Numbered from the stretch's first letter, positions 7,838 through 16,439 are shown. The stretch: 64,000 nucleotides of DNA from Microbacterium yannicii (GCF_024055635.1 NZ_JAMXMB010000011.1:98330-162329), one strand, 5' to 3'. A program made the numbers and translations. Notes: generated by a model not told the origin, from the letters alone.

Positions 7838-8986
7838 GTGCTCGACTACCGTGAACCCGAGTCCGTCTCGCGGTTGCGGTCCGACCTGCGTGCTCTCATC
7901 GCAGAGCACCTTCCAGCCGACTTCCTCGGCGCGTTCACGCCGGACCCCGCAGACTTCGCCCTCACCGAGGCGTTCTCGCGCGAACTCGGAAGACGTCAGT
8001 TGCTTGCGTCAGCCTGGCCTCGCGAGTTCGGCGGCGCGGCGGCCGACGTCTGGGAGCAGACGGCGGTCCGCGAGGAGATGTGGGCGGCGCATGAACCGCG
8101 CGGCGCCCAGTACATGGGCGTCAACTGGGTCGGTCCCGCGATCATGCGTCATGGGACACCTGCCCAGCAGGCGCAGCACCTGCCCGCCATCGCGGCCGGC
8201 GAGGTCGTGTGGTGTCAGGGATTCAGCGAACCCGGTGCCGGCTCCGATCTGCCGGCGCTGCGTACGAAGGCTGTCAAGGTCGACGGGGGATGGTCCATCA
8301 CGGGGCAGAAGGTCTGGACCTCGTACGCGCGCATGGCCGGATGGTGCTTTCTGCTCGCCCGCACCGGTACCGCCGGTGGCCGCAAGAGCGGCATCACCGT
8401 GTTCCTGATGCAGATGGACCAGGCGGGGGTTGAGGTCAGGCCGATCGGAGCGATGCTCGGCGAGCATCACCTCAACGAGGTGTACCTCGACAGCGCCTGG
8501 GTGCCCGACGATCAGGTGCTCGGCGAGATCGGCGCAGGGTGGGACGTCGTCGCCGAGGTGCTCGGATTCGAGCGCATCGGCATCGCACGCTACGCCCGCT
8601 CGGAACGGCTCCTGCGAGAGGCGCCCGAAGCGCTGGCCGACCGCTGGCACGACCTCCCGGAGTCGCTGCACGAGCGATGGGCGGCGGCCCTCGTGCGCGC
8701 ACGCCAGGCTCGGCTTCTTGCTTATCAACTCGTGGCTGCGAACGAGTCCGAGCTGTCACCGCTGTCCGCGGCCGCCTACCGCATCGTGGTGACCACCCTC
8801 GACCAGGAATCGGCGGAGATCCTCATGGAGATGCTCGGACGGGATGCCGTCGGAGCGACGCCGCAGTCGACGTACTTCGAGCGCGAGGTCGAGGACCACT
8901 GGCGGTACTCGCAGGCCGCGACCGTGGCATCCGGCACCGTCGAGATGAACAAGCAGACGATCGCCAAGTCCCTGGAGCACACATGA
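7838..8986 (+). CDS. Acyl-CoA dehydrogenase, subunit 1 of second pair (382 aa)
   Basis: A FAD-dependent acyl-CoA dehydrogenase with strong flavin motifs (CQGFSEPGAGSDLPAL, GQKVWTSYA, FLLARTG). The C-terminal catalytic position reads VASGTVEMNKQ instead of EGT, as in heteromeric family members. The GTG start at 7838 follows AAGGTGGTG. Its stop overlaps the start of the next dehydrogenase (ATGA), so the pair is probably made in equal amounts and assembles together. It is divergent from the first pair at 5580-7726, which suggests two successive dehydrogenation steps on one substrate or two substrates of different size. Confidence 0.88.
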   Translation: MLDYREPESVSRLRSDLRALIAEHLPADFLGAFTPDPADFALTEAFSRELGRRQLLASAWPREFGGAAADVWEQTAVREEMWAAHEPRGAQYMGVNWVGPAIMRHGTPAQQAQHLPAIAAGEVVWCQGFSEPGAGSDLPALRTKAVKVDGGWSITGQKVWTSYARMAGWCFLLARTGTAGGRKSGITVFLMQMDQAGVEVRPIGAMLGEHHLNEVYLDSAWVPDDQVLGEIGAGWDVVAEVLGFERIGIARYARSERLLREAPEALADRWHDLPESLHERWAAALVRARQARLLAYQLVAANESELSPLSAAAYRIVVTTLDQESAEILMEMLGRDAVGATPQSTYFEREVEDHWRYSQAATVASGTVEMNKQTIAKSLEHT

Positions 8987-9954
8987 ACTCGTCCCTGGCT
9001 GAAGAGGCCGTCGAAGTCGCCGGCGTCCTCCGGGAGAGCATCGCGACCGCGGGGGGCGTCGACATGCTTCGCCGGGCGGTCGATGACCCGGCGGTGCGAG
9101 ATGTCGCGGGTGATCTGGTGGATGCCATCGGCCTCTGGGAACTCGAACCCCTCGAAGACCCACTGCAGCTCGAAGTCGCGGCTGCAGCGAGCCAGGCCGC
9201 CGGCTTCTATGCTCTGCCGTATCCCGTGACCGAGCGGTTCGCCAGATCCGCGGGTGGCGAGGCCACGGCCGTCGTGGGCACGGAGCCGACCGTTCTGGTG
9301 GCGCACGGTGATCTTCCGCTGGACTGGACCGGCGTCGATCCCGACGGCTTGCTGCACCGCCTCACCCTCGATTCGGCCCCCCTCGGCACGAAGCTCGCAC
9401 CGTTCGCGGTTCGGATGGCGGCTGAGCCGATGGGTGAGCGGGCGCCCGCCGCGGCATCGCTCGGACTGACACTGCAGTCCTGGTGGCTGCTTGGCCTACT
9501 CGAACACGCGGTGGCAGATACGGTGCGCTACACCCGCGAGCGGGAGCAATTCGGCCGGCGACTGATCTCGTTCCAGGGAGTGGGATTCCAGCTTGCCGAC
9601 ATGGCCGTCGCCGTCGAGGCGCTCGGCGAACTCGGCAAGTACACGCTGTGGCGCATCGCCACTGCGGGCGACGGTTCGCTCGTCGACGCGGTCGCGCTGC
9701 GGTCGGCTGCAGTGGCCGCCGCTTCGACGGTGCTGCGTGGCGCGCACCAACTGCACGGGGCGATGGGCTTCACCGACGAAGTCGACGTCTCATGGCTGTC
9801 GCGAGCATCGCAGCTGGTGCGTCGGCTTCCCGAGGGCGCGCACAGCACCGCTGCGCGTTTGGTGGCGCTGATCGACGCGGACGGATGGGCCGACTTCGGA
9901 TATGCCGACGCGCCTACCGCGGAGCGGACGGCGGAGAGTGTTCGCTACGCGTAG
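8983..9954 (+). CDS. Acyl-CoA dehydrogenase, subunit 2 of second pair (323 aa)
   Basis: A shortened acyl-CoA dehydrogenase: the C-terminal helical domain is clear (YTREREQFGRRLISFQGVGFQLADMA, quoted only to show the REQFG signature; then QLHGAMGFTDE), but the N-terminal and middle domains are abbreviated and the flavin WT/SD motifs are absent. It is most likely the partner subunit of the preceding enzyme. The ATG at 8983 overlaps the upstream stop; the longer open frame to the left belongs to the other gene in a different frame. A GntR regulator follows after 76 bases. Confidence 0.83.
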   Translation: MNSSLAEEAVEVAGVLRESIATAGGVDMLRRAVDDPAVRDVAGDLVDAIGLWELEPLEDPLQLEVAAAASQAAGFYALPYPVTERFARSAGGEATAVVGTEPTVLVAHGDLPLDWTGVDPDGLLHRLTLDSAPLGTKLAPFAVRMAAEPMGERAPAAASLGLTLQSWWLLGLLEHAVADTVRYTREREQFGRRLISFQGVGFQLADMAVAVEALGELGKYTLWRIATAGDGSLVDAVALRSAAVAAASTVLRGAHQLHGAMGFTDEVDVSWLSRASQLVRRLPEGAHSTAARLVALIDADGWADFGYADAPTAERTAESVRYA

Positions 9955-9979
9955 CGTGTTTCCGAGAGGTCGAATCGCA

Positions 9980-9996
9980 TAACCGTATAAGGTTTG
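9980..9996. promoter_or_regulatory. Imperfect palindrome upstream of the GntR gene
   Basis: TAACCGTATAAGGTTTG contains AACC-N6-GGTT and lies 34 bases upstream of the GTG start of the GntR/FadR-type regulator. It could be an autoregulatory operator. It loosely resembles the TAATC/GATTA sites at 3985, 7740 and 7795, though with shorter spacing. Confidence 0.4.
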
Positions 9997-10030
9997 CGAA
10001 GAATCGAGTTCCACGAGGTGAGGCGCAGGC

Positions 10031-10837
10031 GTGAGTGAATCGGGCACGAGCCAGGGCGCGCGGTTGGGCTTCTCGCCTCGCGTGGCGGAGTCGATTGCAG
10101 CCGACCTGCGCAAGCGCATCCTTCGCAGCGAGTCGGACAACGTGCCTCTTCCGCGTCAGGACGACTTGACGGCACAGTACGGCGTGAGCGGCCCTTCGCT
10201 GCGCGAGGCTCTGCGCATTCTCGAGGCCGAGGGGCTGATCACTGTGCGCCGCGGCAAGTTCGGCGGCGCCTACGTCCACAAGCCCAGCTGGTCGTCGGCC
10301 GCGTACGCGTTCGGGCTCTCGCTGCAGGGGCAGGGTGTCACGGTGGCCGACCTCGCCGCCACCATCCTGACGCTCGAACCGATGTGCGCCGCGGCCTGCG
10401 CCGCACGGGCCGACCGCGGCGAGACGATCGTTCCCGCGCTCGAAGCCAGCCTGACCGAGACCGAGGCCCACATCGGCGACGGCGCGCGGTACTCCGCGGC
10501 TGCACGCGTGTTCCACGACATCCTCGTCGCCGGCCTCGACAACCAGACGATGCAGTTGCTGGTGCGCAGTATGGTCGCGATCTGGTCGATCCAGGAGCAG
10601 ATCTGGGCGGAGTCCGCCAATGCCGCGTCCCAGTACCCCGGCGTCGAGCCGCAGAAAGAGTCGTTCCGGACCCACGCAGCGCTGGTGCGCCTCATCGCCG
10701 AGGGCGATGTCGAAGGCGTCACAAAGCTCGCTACGGCGCACCTGCGGGCCACGCAGGCCATCGTCTTGGAGCGATACGGCAACGAGGTCGTCGACGGTTC
10801 CTCGCTCGCAGCGGTTCAGGCCTTCAAGAGCCTCTGA
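10031..10837 (+). CDS. GntR family (FadR/FCD subfamily) transcriptional regulator (268 aa)
   Basis: The N-terminal winged helix of the GntR family is clear at about residues 15-85: VAESIAADLRKRI, the LPRQDDLTAQYGVSGPSLREALRILEAEG recognition region (only PSLREALRILE is diagnostic) and ITVRRGKFGGAYV as the wing. The C-terminal half fits the all-helical FCD effector domain, with scattered Asp/His ligands (FHDILVAG, THAALVRLI, AHLRAT) that bind a metal and an organic acid or acyl-CoA. It likely responds to a pathway intermediate and controls the flanking acyl-CoA genes. The GTG start follows GAGGTGAGG. It ends one base before the convergent dehydrogenase gene. Confidence 0.88.
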   Translation: MSESGTSQGARLGFSPRVAESIAADLRKRILRSESDNVPLPRQDDLTAQYGVSGPSLREALRILEAEGLITVRRGKFGGAYVHKPSWSSAAYAFGLSLQGQGVTVADLAATILTLEPMCAAACAARADRGETIVPALEASLTETEAHIGDGARYSAAARVFHDILVAGLDNQTMQLLVRSMVAIWSIQEQIWAESANAASQYPGVEPQKESFRTHAALVRLIAEGDVEGVTKLATAHLRATQAIVLERYGNEVVDGSSLAAVQAFKSL

Positions 10838-10838
10838 C

Positions 10839-11693
10839 TCAGTCCAAGAAGAAGTCGCCGTCGAGGCCTTCGTCCCGGCCCGAGTAGGCGTAACCCGAGA
10901 AGTCGGTCACGCCGGCTTCTCGGAGCACGTCGTCGTCGATGAGCAACTGCCCGGTGCGCGCTCGGGACCGGGTGGTGAGGATCGCGTATGCAGCGTCCGC
11001 CATGATCTCCGGTCGCCGCGCGCGGGCCAGCGCTTCGTCGCCGCCGAGCAGGTTGCGCACAGCATCCGTCCCGATCGTGGTCCGCGGCCACAGCGAGTTC
11101 GCCGCGATGCCTGCCGACGCGAACTCCGCGGCGATCGTGAGCGTCACCAGGCTCATGCCGTATTTCGACAGGAGGTAGCCGGGAAACTCGGCGAGCCACC
11201 GCTGCGACGTGAGATTCAACGGCGGGCTGAGCGTGAGCACGTGAGGGTTCTCGCTCTCACGCAGATGCGGAAGGCAGGCCCGGGTGAGCATGAAGGTGCC
11301 CCGGGTGTTGATGTCCTGCATGAGGTCGTACTGCGCCGGCGTGAGGCCCAGCGTCCCCCTCATCCGCAGTGCGCTGGCGTTGTTGACGCAGATGTCGATG
11401 CCGCCGAAGGAGTCGACCGCCGCGGCGGCGGCCGCAGCGACGTCATCGTCTGATCTGACGTCACCGACGACGGCGATTGCGCGTCCGCCGGCGACCTCGA
11501 TCTGGGCGGCAGCGTCATGGATGGTCCCGTTCAGACGCGGGTCGGGCTTGTCCGTCTTCGCGAGCAGCACGATGTTGGCGCCGTCGCGGGCCGCTCGCAG
11601 CGCGATCGCCAGGCCTATGCCGCGGCTGCCGCCCGACATGACGATCGTCTTGCCTTTTAGCGTGCCGTGGAGCTCGAGCGAGGACAGGGTCAT
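10839..11693 (-). CDS. SDR family oxidoreductase, HSDL2-like (284 aa)
   Basis: A short-chain dehydrogenase with MSGGSRGIG, the marker stretch KTDKPDPRLNGTIHDAA, VNNASALR, and YLLSKYG for the active-site Tyr/Lys. The KTD...LNGTIH segment and the late GQLLIDDDVL are typical of the hydroxysteroid-dehydrogenase-like protein 2 group, but the C-terminal SCP2 lipid-carrier domain of the animal protein is absent. A Ser at the catalytic position reads TLSPPLNL. The substrate is probably a long or bulky hydroxyacyl compound. It is the last gene of a leftward four-gene operon that starts with a TetR gene, overlapping its upstream neighbour by 4 bases. Confidence 0.85.
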   Translation of the reverse strand: MTLSSLELHGTLKGKTIVMSGGSRGIGLAIALRAARDGANIVLLAKTDKPDPRLNGTIHDAAAQIEVAGGRAIAVVGDVRSDDDVAAAAAAAVDSFGGIDICVNNASALRMRGTLGLTPAQYDLMQDINTRGTFMLTRACLPHLRESENPHVLTLSPPLNLTSQRWLAEFPGYLLSKYGMSLVTLTIAAEFASAGIAANSLWPRTTIGTDAVRNLLGGDEALARARRPEIMADAAYAILTTRSRARTGQLLIDDDVLREAGVTDFSGYAYSGRDEGLDGDFFLD

Positions 11694-12463
11694 GCCTGCT
11701 TCTCTTTCTGACGATGGACGAAGCCGCGGATGAGCGATGCTGCTGAAGTGGATGCCGCCGCCGCGACGAGCGCCGCCCGTTCGGCGTCGAGCGCGGCCGC
11801 GTACTGACCGTCGGTGTCGCCGCGCAGCAGTCGTCGGGTCGCCGACATGTGCGCTTGCGAACGGCCGGTGGCCGACGAGGCGAGCTCCGCTGCGCGAGCG
11901 GCAGGATCCGTCTCGACGACCTCGGCGACGAGGCCGGAGCGCGCGGCGGTCGCGGCATCCATCACACCGCTCAGCGCACTCATCTCGGCCGCCCGACCGA
12001 GGCCGACGACGCGGGGGAGCAGGAACGAGACTCCGCTGTCGGGGGTGAGCCCCACCGCCTCGTAGGCGGTGAGGAACCGCGCGCGCGGCGAGGCGATCCG
12101 CACATCGGCGTTCAGTGCGAGGCCGAGTCCGCCGCCGGCCGCTGCGCCGCCGATCGCTGCGAAGATCAGCGCATCCAACGAGGCGAGCAGGAGCAGCCCC
12201 TCATGGAACGTCTCGGCGAGCAGATCGAGGTAGGTGGGGAGGTCGGGCGCCTCGCTCATTTCGCGCACGTCGCCGCCGCCGCAGAAGGCGCGCCCGCGGG
12301 CCGCGATCACCACTGCGGCGGGTGGCTGTCGCTCCAGGTTTCGCATGTGGTCCCGGAATCGGCGCGCGACGGCGAGGTTGATGGTGTTGGCTGCGTCGGG
12401 ACGATTCAGGGTCAGGTGCGCGACGTCGTCGGCGAGCACCAGTTCGACGGGATCCGACATCAT
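11690..12463 (-). CDS. Enoyl-CoA hydratase/isomerase family protein (257 aa)
   Basis: A crotonase-fold protein: LNRPDAANTINLAV, GRAFCGGGDV and GGAAAGGGLGLALNADV. The first catalytic Glu is replaced (GGGLGLAL), and the second region has AVGLTPDSGVSF with an Asp, as in isomerase members that use a single acid. So delta-isomerase chemistry is more likely than hydration. It starts with ATGATG directly after the stop of the upstream dehydrogenase and ends in an ATGA overlap with the next gene. It belongs to the TetR-led operon. Confidence 0.85.
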   Translation of the reverse strand: MMSDPVELVLADDVAHLTLNRPDAANTINLAVARRFRDHMRNLERQPPAAVVIAARGRAFCGGGDVREMSEAPDLPTYLDLLAETFHEGLLLLASLDALIFAAIGGAAAGGGLGLALNADVRIASPRARFLTAYEAVGLTPDSGVSFLLPRVVGLGRAAEMSALSGVMDAATAARSGLVAEVVETDPAARAAELASSATGRSQAHMSATRRLLRGDTDGQYAAALDAERAALVAAAASTSAASLIRGFVHRQKEKQA

Positions 12464-13222
12464 TCAGCTCGGCGCCATGCGCAGCGCGCCGTCCATACGG
12501 ACGGTCTCGGCGTTGAGGTAGTCGTGCTCGATGATCATTCGCGCGAGCTCAGCGAACTCGTCGGGTCGAGCCAGGCGCTGCGGGAAGGGGATCGAGGCGG
12601 CGAGCGACGCTCCCACCTCCGGCCCGAGGCCGGCCAGCATGGGTGTGTCGACGATGCCCGGTGCGATCGTGTTGACGCGGATGCCGACCGCGGCGAGGTC
12701 CCGTGCCGCGGGCAGCATCATGCCGACCACGCCACCTTTCGACGCAGCGTACGCGACCTGCCCGATCTGGCCCTCGAACGCCGCGACCGAGGCGGTGTTG
12801 ATGATGACCCCCCGCTGCCCGTGCTCGTCCGGTTCGGTCTGCGACATGGCGGCGGCCGCGAGCCGCAGCACGTTGAAGGTGCCGACGAGGTTGACCTCGA
12901 CAGCGCGACGGAAGAGGTCGAGATCATGCGGGCCCTTCGAGCCGAGCACCTTGCGCGCCGGCGCGATGCCCGCACAGCTGACGACGATACGAAGAGCTGG
13001 TTGATCGGCCGCGATCGAGTCCACCGCGGCCTGCACGTCGTCGGCACTGGTCACGTCCGCGGCGACGTAGCGGATGCCGGGGGCAGGTGCCGCGTGGTCG
13101 ACGGCGGCCGGCAGATCGAGAGCGACGACTTGCGCTCCCGACTCGGCCAGACGGCGCGCGGTCGCGGCGCCCAGGCCGGATGCGCCGCCCGTGACGAGGG
13201 CTGAAGTGGTGGCGATTTTCAT
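12464..13222 (-). CDS. SDR, 3-hydroxyacyl-CoA dehydrogenase type II-like (252 aa)
   Basis: This short-chain dehydrogenase resembles the HSD10/type II 3-hydroxyacyl-CoA dehydrogenase group: TGGASGLG, ALDLPA (NAD-type Asp), VSCAGIAPARKVLG, a long segment FRRAVEVNLVGTFNV, catalytic Ser in INTASVAAFEG, YAASKGG and IAPGIVDTPML. It would oxidise 3-hydroxyacyl-CoA to 3-oxoacyl-CoA with NAD. The ATG overlaps the stop of the upstream TetR gene, so regulator and enzyme are co-translated. Together with the hydratase-like and HSDL2-like genes it forms the middle of a small beta-oxidation module. Confidence 0.87.
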   Translation of the reverse strand: MKIATTSALVTGGASGLGAATARRLAESGAQVVALDLPAAVDHAAPAPGIRYVAADVTSADDVQAAVDSIAADQPALRIVVSCAGIAPARKVLGSKGPHDLDLFRRAVEVNLVGTFNVLRLAAAAMSQTEPDEHGQRGVIINTASVAAFEGQIGQVAYAASKGGVVGMMLPAARDLAAVGIRVNTIAPGIVDTPMLAGLGPEVGASLAASIPFPQRLARPDEFAELARMIIEHDYLNAETVRMDGALRMAPS

Positions 13223-13824
13223 GCTTCTCCTGCTTCGTCGGAGGGGTGAAGACTGCGGACGATGAGTTCCGCGAGTGCGCGGTAGGCCGCCGAGTCGTCC
13301 AGTCCGGCGGTGGTCTCAATCTCGCCGCGATGGATGGCTTCCATGACCTGTGCGGCGACGGCTCCAACGAACGCGGCGTTCTGGTCGCCCGAGGCTGCCT
13401 CGCGCACCAGCGACTGCACTTTCTCGGCGGCGGCTCGGGTGTTGGTCTGGTATATCTCCCGGGTGGCCGGCCAGGCGTCGAGGTCGGCGAAGAAGGTCGC
13501 CGACGCGGGGGCGAGCTGCTCCGAGATCGCGACCAGATAGCTCCGGATCTGCTCGAGCGGATCGTCGATGGTGCGTAGGAGCCGAATCTCGACGCGGTCC
13601 GCCGCGCGGCGGAAGAAATGCCTCACGCCGGCCACCACGATCGCCTCCTTCGAGGGGGCGATGCCGTAGAGGGTCGTCTTAGAGCACTGCAGCTCACGTG
13701 CGAGATCCTCGACGCTCGCATCGGCGAAGCCCTCGCGCAAGATGACGTCCACCAGCCGCTCCAGCAGCGCGACGCGGCGCTGGGTCTGATTCGACGCAGT
13801 CGCCCTATCGCGAAGAAGTGTCAT
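13219..13824 (-). CDS. TetR/AcrR family transcriptional regulator (201 aa)
   Basis: The N-terminal three-helix DNA-binding domain is at residues 20-65: RLVDVILREGFADASVEDLARE, then CSKTTLYGIAPSKEAI as the recognition helix region. The rest is a helical ligand domain with a TetR_C-like end. It is the first gene of a leftward operon with three acyl-CoA enzymes and is divergent from an acyl-CoA dehydrogenase-thiolase pair, so it probably represses both and itself. Repeats in the 75-base spacer are candidate binding sites. The effector is likely an acyl-CoA. Confidence 0.88.
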   Translation of the reverse strand: MTLLRDRATASNQTQRRVALLERLVDVILREGFADASVEDLARELQCSKTTLYGIAPSKEAIVVAGVRHFFRRAADRVEIRLLRTIDDPLEQIRSYLVAISEQLAPASATFFADLDAWPATREIYQTNTRAAAEKVQSLVREAASGDQNAAFVGAVAAQVMEAIHRGEIETTAGLDDSAAYRALAELIVRSLHPSDEAGEA

Positions 13825-13853
13825 ACTCAGCAGAGTACCAGACTCGCTGATCT

Positions 13854-13885
13854 AGTACTGATCGCAGTACTGAAATCAAAAGATT
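13854..13885. promoter_or_regulatory. Operator-like repeats between TetR and acyl-CoA dehydrogenase genes
   Basis: AGTACTGA occurs twice (13854-13861 and 13866-13873, 12-base period); its core AGTACT is self-complementary, so the array reads on both strands. It is followed by AATC-AAAA-GATT at 13874-13885, a perfect inverted repeat of the half-sites used elsewhere in this region but with a 4-base spacer. The array sits 15-46 bases upstream of the GTG at 13900. Confidence 0.5.
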
Positions 13886-13899
13886 AAGAGGATTGCACT

Positions 13900-15051
13900 G
13901 TGAGTTCAATCGCCGAAGCCACGTCTGAGATCGCCGACGACCTCCTCTCGCTCACCGCGGACATCTGCGCGCGATCCCTTGCTCCGTATGCGGCGGCGGC
14001 TGAGCAGGCCGAGCGATTCCCTCGGGAGCAGTTCCGCACGCTGGGTCAGGCCGGCCTGCTGAGCCTGCCGTACCCGGAGCAGTACGGCGGGGCCGGGCTT
14101 CCCGCAGAGCTGTACCTCCAGGTATTCGAGTTGCTTGGGCGTACCTGGGCGTCGGTCGCCGTCGGCGTCAGCGTGCATGCGTTGGCCTGCCTGCCGATGG
14201 CGAGCTTCGGAACCGACGAACAGAAGCGCCGTTGGCTGCCGTGGATGCTCTCGGGCGGATCCCTCGGCGCGTACTGTCTGTCCGAGGCGCACGCGGGATC
14301 GGACCCCGCCGCGATGCGCACCCGCGCGACCCGCGTCGACGGCGGCTACGTCCTCGACGGCGCAAAGGCGTGGACCACACACGGCGGCGAGGCGGACTTC
14401 TACACGGTGATGGCGCGCACGTCGCCCGATCCGCGAAGCGGGATCTCGTGCTTCTTCGTGCCCTCGGACGCCGTGGGGCTCTCGGCATCCCCTCCCGAGC
14501 GCAAACTCGGTCTGACGGCTTCGACGACCGCCACGGTCAACTTCGACGGGGTCTTCGTCCCCGACGACCGGGTCATCGGCGGCATCGGGGAGGGGCTGCG
14601 CATCGCCCTGGCGGCGCTCGACTCCGGCCGGCTGGGGATCGCGGCGATCGCAACCGGCCTCGCGCAGGCGGCACTGGACGAGTCGGTCGCCTACGCACGC
14701 GACAGGGAGGCGTTTGGCCAGCCGATCATCCGGCACGAAGGCGTCGGGTTCATGCTGGCCGACATGGCCGCGACAGTCGAGACGGGTCGCGCCATGTACC
14801 TCACGGCCGCGCGCCGACGTGATCGTAGGCTCCCGTTCACCCGCGAAGCGTCCATCGCGAAGCTCGTCGCCACGGATGGAGCCATGGCGGTGACGATGAA
14901 CGCCGTGCAGGTCCTCGGTGGCGCCGGCTACACGAAGGACTTCCCCGTGGAGCGGTACATGCGAGAGGCCAAGGTGATGCAGATCTTCGAGGGGACCAAC
15001 CAGATTCAGCGCCTCATCATCGCGCGCGACCTCGAGCGCGCGGCGAGCTGA
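13900..15051 (+). CDS. Acyl-CoA dehydrogenase, canonical (383 aa)
   Basis: A complete classical acyl-CoA dehydrogenase: CLSEAHAGSDPAAM and DGAKAWTTHG for FAD, REAFGQPIIRHEGVG, LGGAGYTKDFPVE, and the catalytic Glu in IFEGTNQIQR near the C-terminus. Unlike the paired subunits earlier in the window it should be self-sufficient as a homotetramer. It introduces the trans-2 double bond in an acyl-CoA and passes electrons to ETF. The GTG start follows AAGAGG with 8-base spacing. A thiolase follows 17 bases downstream, and both are divergent from the TetR operon. Confidence 0.92.
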   Translation: MSSIAEATSEIADDLLSLTADICARSLAPYAAAAEQAERFPREQFRTLGQAGLLSLPYPEQYGGAGLPAELYLQVFELLGRTWASVAVGVSVHALACLPMASFGTDEQKRRWLPWMLSGGSLGAYCLSEAHAGSDPAAMRTRATRVDGGYVLDGAKAWTTHGGEADFYTVMARTSPDPRSGISCFFVPSDAVGLSASPPERKLGLTASTTATVNFDGVFVPDDRVIGGIGEGLRIALAALDSGRLGIAAIATGLAQAALDESVAYARDREAFGQPIIRHEGVGFMLADMAATVETGRAMYLTAARRRDRRLPFTREASIAKLVATDGAMAVTMNAVQVLGGAGYTKDFPVERYMREAKVMQIFEGTNQIQRLIIARDLERAAS

Positions 15052-15068
15052 GAGAGAAGGAACGAGTG

Positions 15069-16244
15069 ATGCAGACAGCCGTGATCGTCGATGTCGTCCG
15101 GACGCCGTCGGGTCGGGGGAAGCCCGGAGGTGCGCTCGCCTCCATCCACCCCGTCGATCTCGCCGCGCGGGTACTTTCGGCACTGCTTGATCGCAACGGG
15201 CTCGAATCCGTGCAGGTCGACGACGTTCTCATGGGGTGCGTGAGCCAGGTGGGAGAGCAGGGAGCGAACATCGCCAGACAGGCGGTGCTGGCGGCGGGCT
15301 TCGACGAGAGCGTGCCGGCTGCAACGATCGACCGGCAATGCGGATCGAGCCAGCAGGCCGTGCATTTCGCAGCGCAGGGAGTGATGGCTGGTGCGTACGA
15401 CATCGTCATCGCCGCAGGCGTCGAGTCGATGAGCCGCGTCCCGCTGGGCTCCTCGGCCGCAGGTGCCCCGCCTGCGCCGGGCCTGACGGGCCGGTACCCC
15501 GCGGGACTCGTGAACCAGGGCATCTCGGCCGAGTTGATCGCCCAGCGCTGGGAGCTCTCGCGGGAAGACCTCGACGCCTATTCCGCACGGTCTCATCAGC
15601 GCGCGGCGGCGGCCGGGGCCTGCGGGCTGTTCGACTCGCAGTTGGTCTCTGTGGACGTGGCCGGCAGCGAGGTCGACGTCGACGAAACCATTCGACCGTC
15701 GACCACCGTCGCCGGCTTGTCGGCGCTGCCGCCGGCCTTCCTCACCCCCGAGGCCGAGGCGCGGTTCCCGCAGCTGTCCTGGCACGTCACCGCGGGGAAC
15801 TCCTCACCGTTGACGGATGCCGCGTCAGCCGCGCTCATCATGAGCGAGAGCAGAGCCACGGAACTCGGACTACGGCCGCGCGGGCGGTTCCATGCCTTCA
15901 CGGTGGTCGGGGACGATCCCGTCATGATGCTCACCGGACCCATACCGGCTACCCGGCGCATCCTTGAGCGCTCCGGGCTGGTAATGGACGATCTCGATGC
16001 GTACGAGGTCAACGAAGCGTTCGCCTCAGTTCCCCTCGCGTGGGAGCGTGAGCTCGCCGCAGACCCCGAGCGGCTCAATCCCTGGGGCGGTGCGATCGCC
16101 CTCGGTCACGCCGTGGGAGCCTCCGGTACGCGACTCCTCGGCACGCTGCTCGCCCACCTCGAGCACACGGGCGGCCGGTACGGACTCCAGACCATGTGCG
16201 AAGGAGGCGGCATGGCGAACGCGACAATCATCGAAAGACTCTGA
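15069..16244 (+). CDS. Thiolase (acetyl-CoA acyltransferase) (391 aa)
   Basis: A biosynthetic/degradative thiolase: nucleophilic Cys in DRQCGSSQQAV near residue 87, EVNEAFA (His site region), GGAIALGHAVGASG, and the second Cys in MCEGGGMANA. Its length matches the family. It would cleave a 3-oxoacyl-CoA with CoA, completing the beta-oxidation-like set encoded around it. An upstream GTG at 15066 is in frame, but AGAAGGA is optimally spaced for the ATG at 15069. It overlaps nothing; a truncated enoyl-CoA hydratase begins one base after its stop, so the original operon probably continued. Confidence 0.92.
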   Translation: MQTAVIVDVVRTPSGRGKPGGALASIHPVDLAARVLSALLDRNGLESVQVDDVLMGCVSQVGEQGANIARQAVLAAGFDESVPAATIDRQCGSSQQAVHFAAQGVMAGAYDIVIAAGVESMSRVPLGSSAAGAPPAPGLTGRYPAGLVNQGISAELIAQRWELSREDLDAYSARSHQRAAAAGACGLFDSQLVSVDVAGSEVDVDETIRPSTTVAGLSALPPAFLTPEAEARFPQLSWHVTAGNSSPLTDAASAALIMSESRATELGLRPRGRFHAFTVVGDDPVMMLTGPIPATRRILERSGLVMDDLDAYEVNEAFASVPLAWERELAADPERLNPWGGAIALGHAVGASGTRLLGTLLAHLEHTGGRYGLQTMCEGGGMANATIIERL

Positions 16245-16245
16245 C

Positions 16246-16428
16246 GTGACAGAGGAGGAGATGACCCGCACGACGATCAGCAGCGCAGTGGGCTGGATCG
16301 AGCTTCACCGTCCGCGGAAGCTGAACGCCCTCAGCGCTGCGTTCGCAGGCGCGTGCGACGCAGCCGAGCGAAAGGACCGGATGACCCCTTCCGCTCAGAC
16401 GCCCCGCCGCCGATTCTCTGACCGGTGA
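16246..16428 (+). pseudogene. Truncated enoyl-CoA hydratase, N-terminal fragment
   Basis: The frame starts with GTG right after the thiolase stop (an ATG at 16261 is the other candidate). Translation gives a crotonase-like N-terminus (VGWIELHRPRKLNALSAAFAGAC) that stops matching the family at about 16380. The rest, to the stop at 16428, is unrelated and Pro/Arg-rich. Only about 40 of some 250 residues survive, without oxyanion hole or catalytic residues. The break marks the left edge of the accessory region, so the gene was probably cut by an insertion or deletion. Confidence 0.7.
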
Positions 16429-16439
16429 AGGTCGCCGGT

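Noticed and set aside
11849..13204. Long open frame on the + strand opposite the hydratase and dehydrogenase genes
   Set aside because: The translation is Arg/Gly/His-rich without family motifs, and the opposite strand holds well-supported genes; it is a GC-driven shadow.
9980..13885. Treating 9980-9996 and 13874-13885 as full members of the AATC-N8-GATT motif
   Set aside because: Spacing is shorter (6 and 4 bases), so they are listed as separate elements.
13906..15183. Long open frame on the minus strand over the acyl-CoA dehydrogenase
   Set aside because: No motifs, no ribosome site, and it runs antisense to a clear dehydrogenase gene.
2959..16244. Calling region 1 a steroid ring C/D (KstR2-type) cluster
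   Set aside because: The flavoprotein, paired dehydrogenases and thiolase are suggestive, but no steroid-specific hydrolase or KstR2 site is visible, so the substrate is left open.
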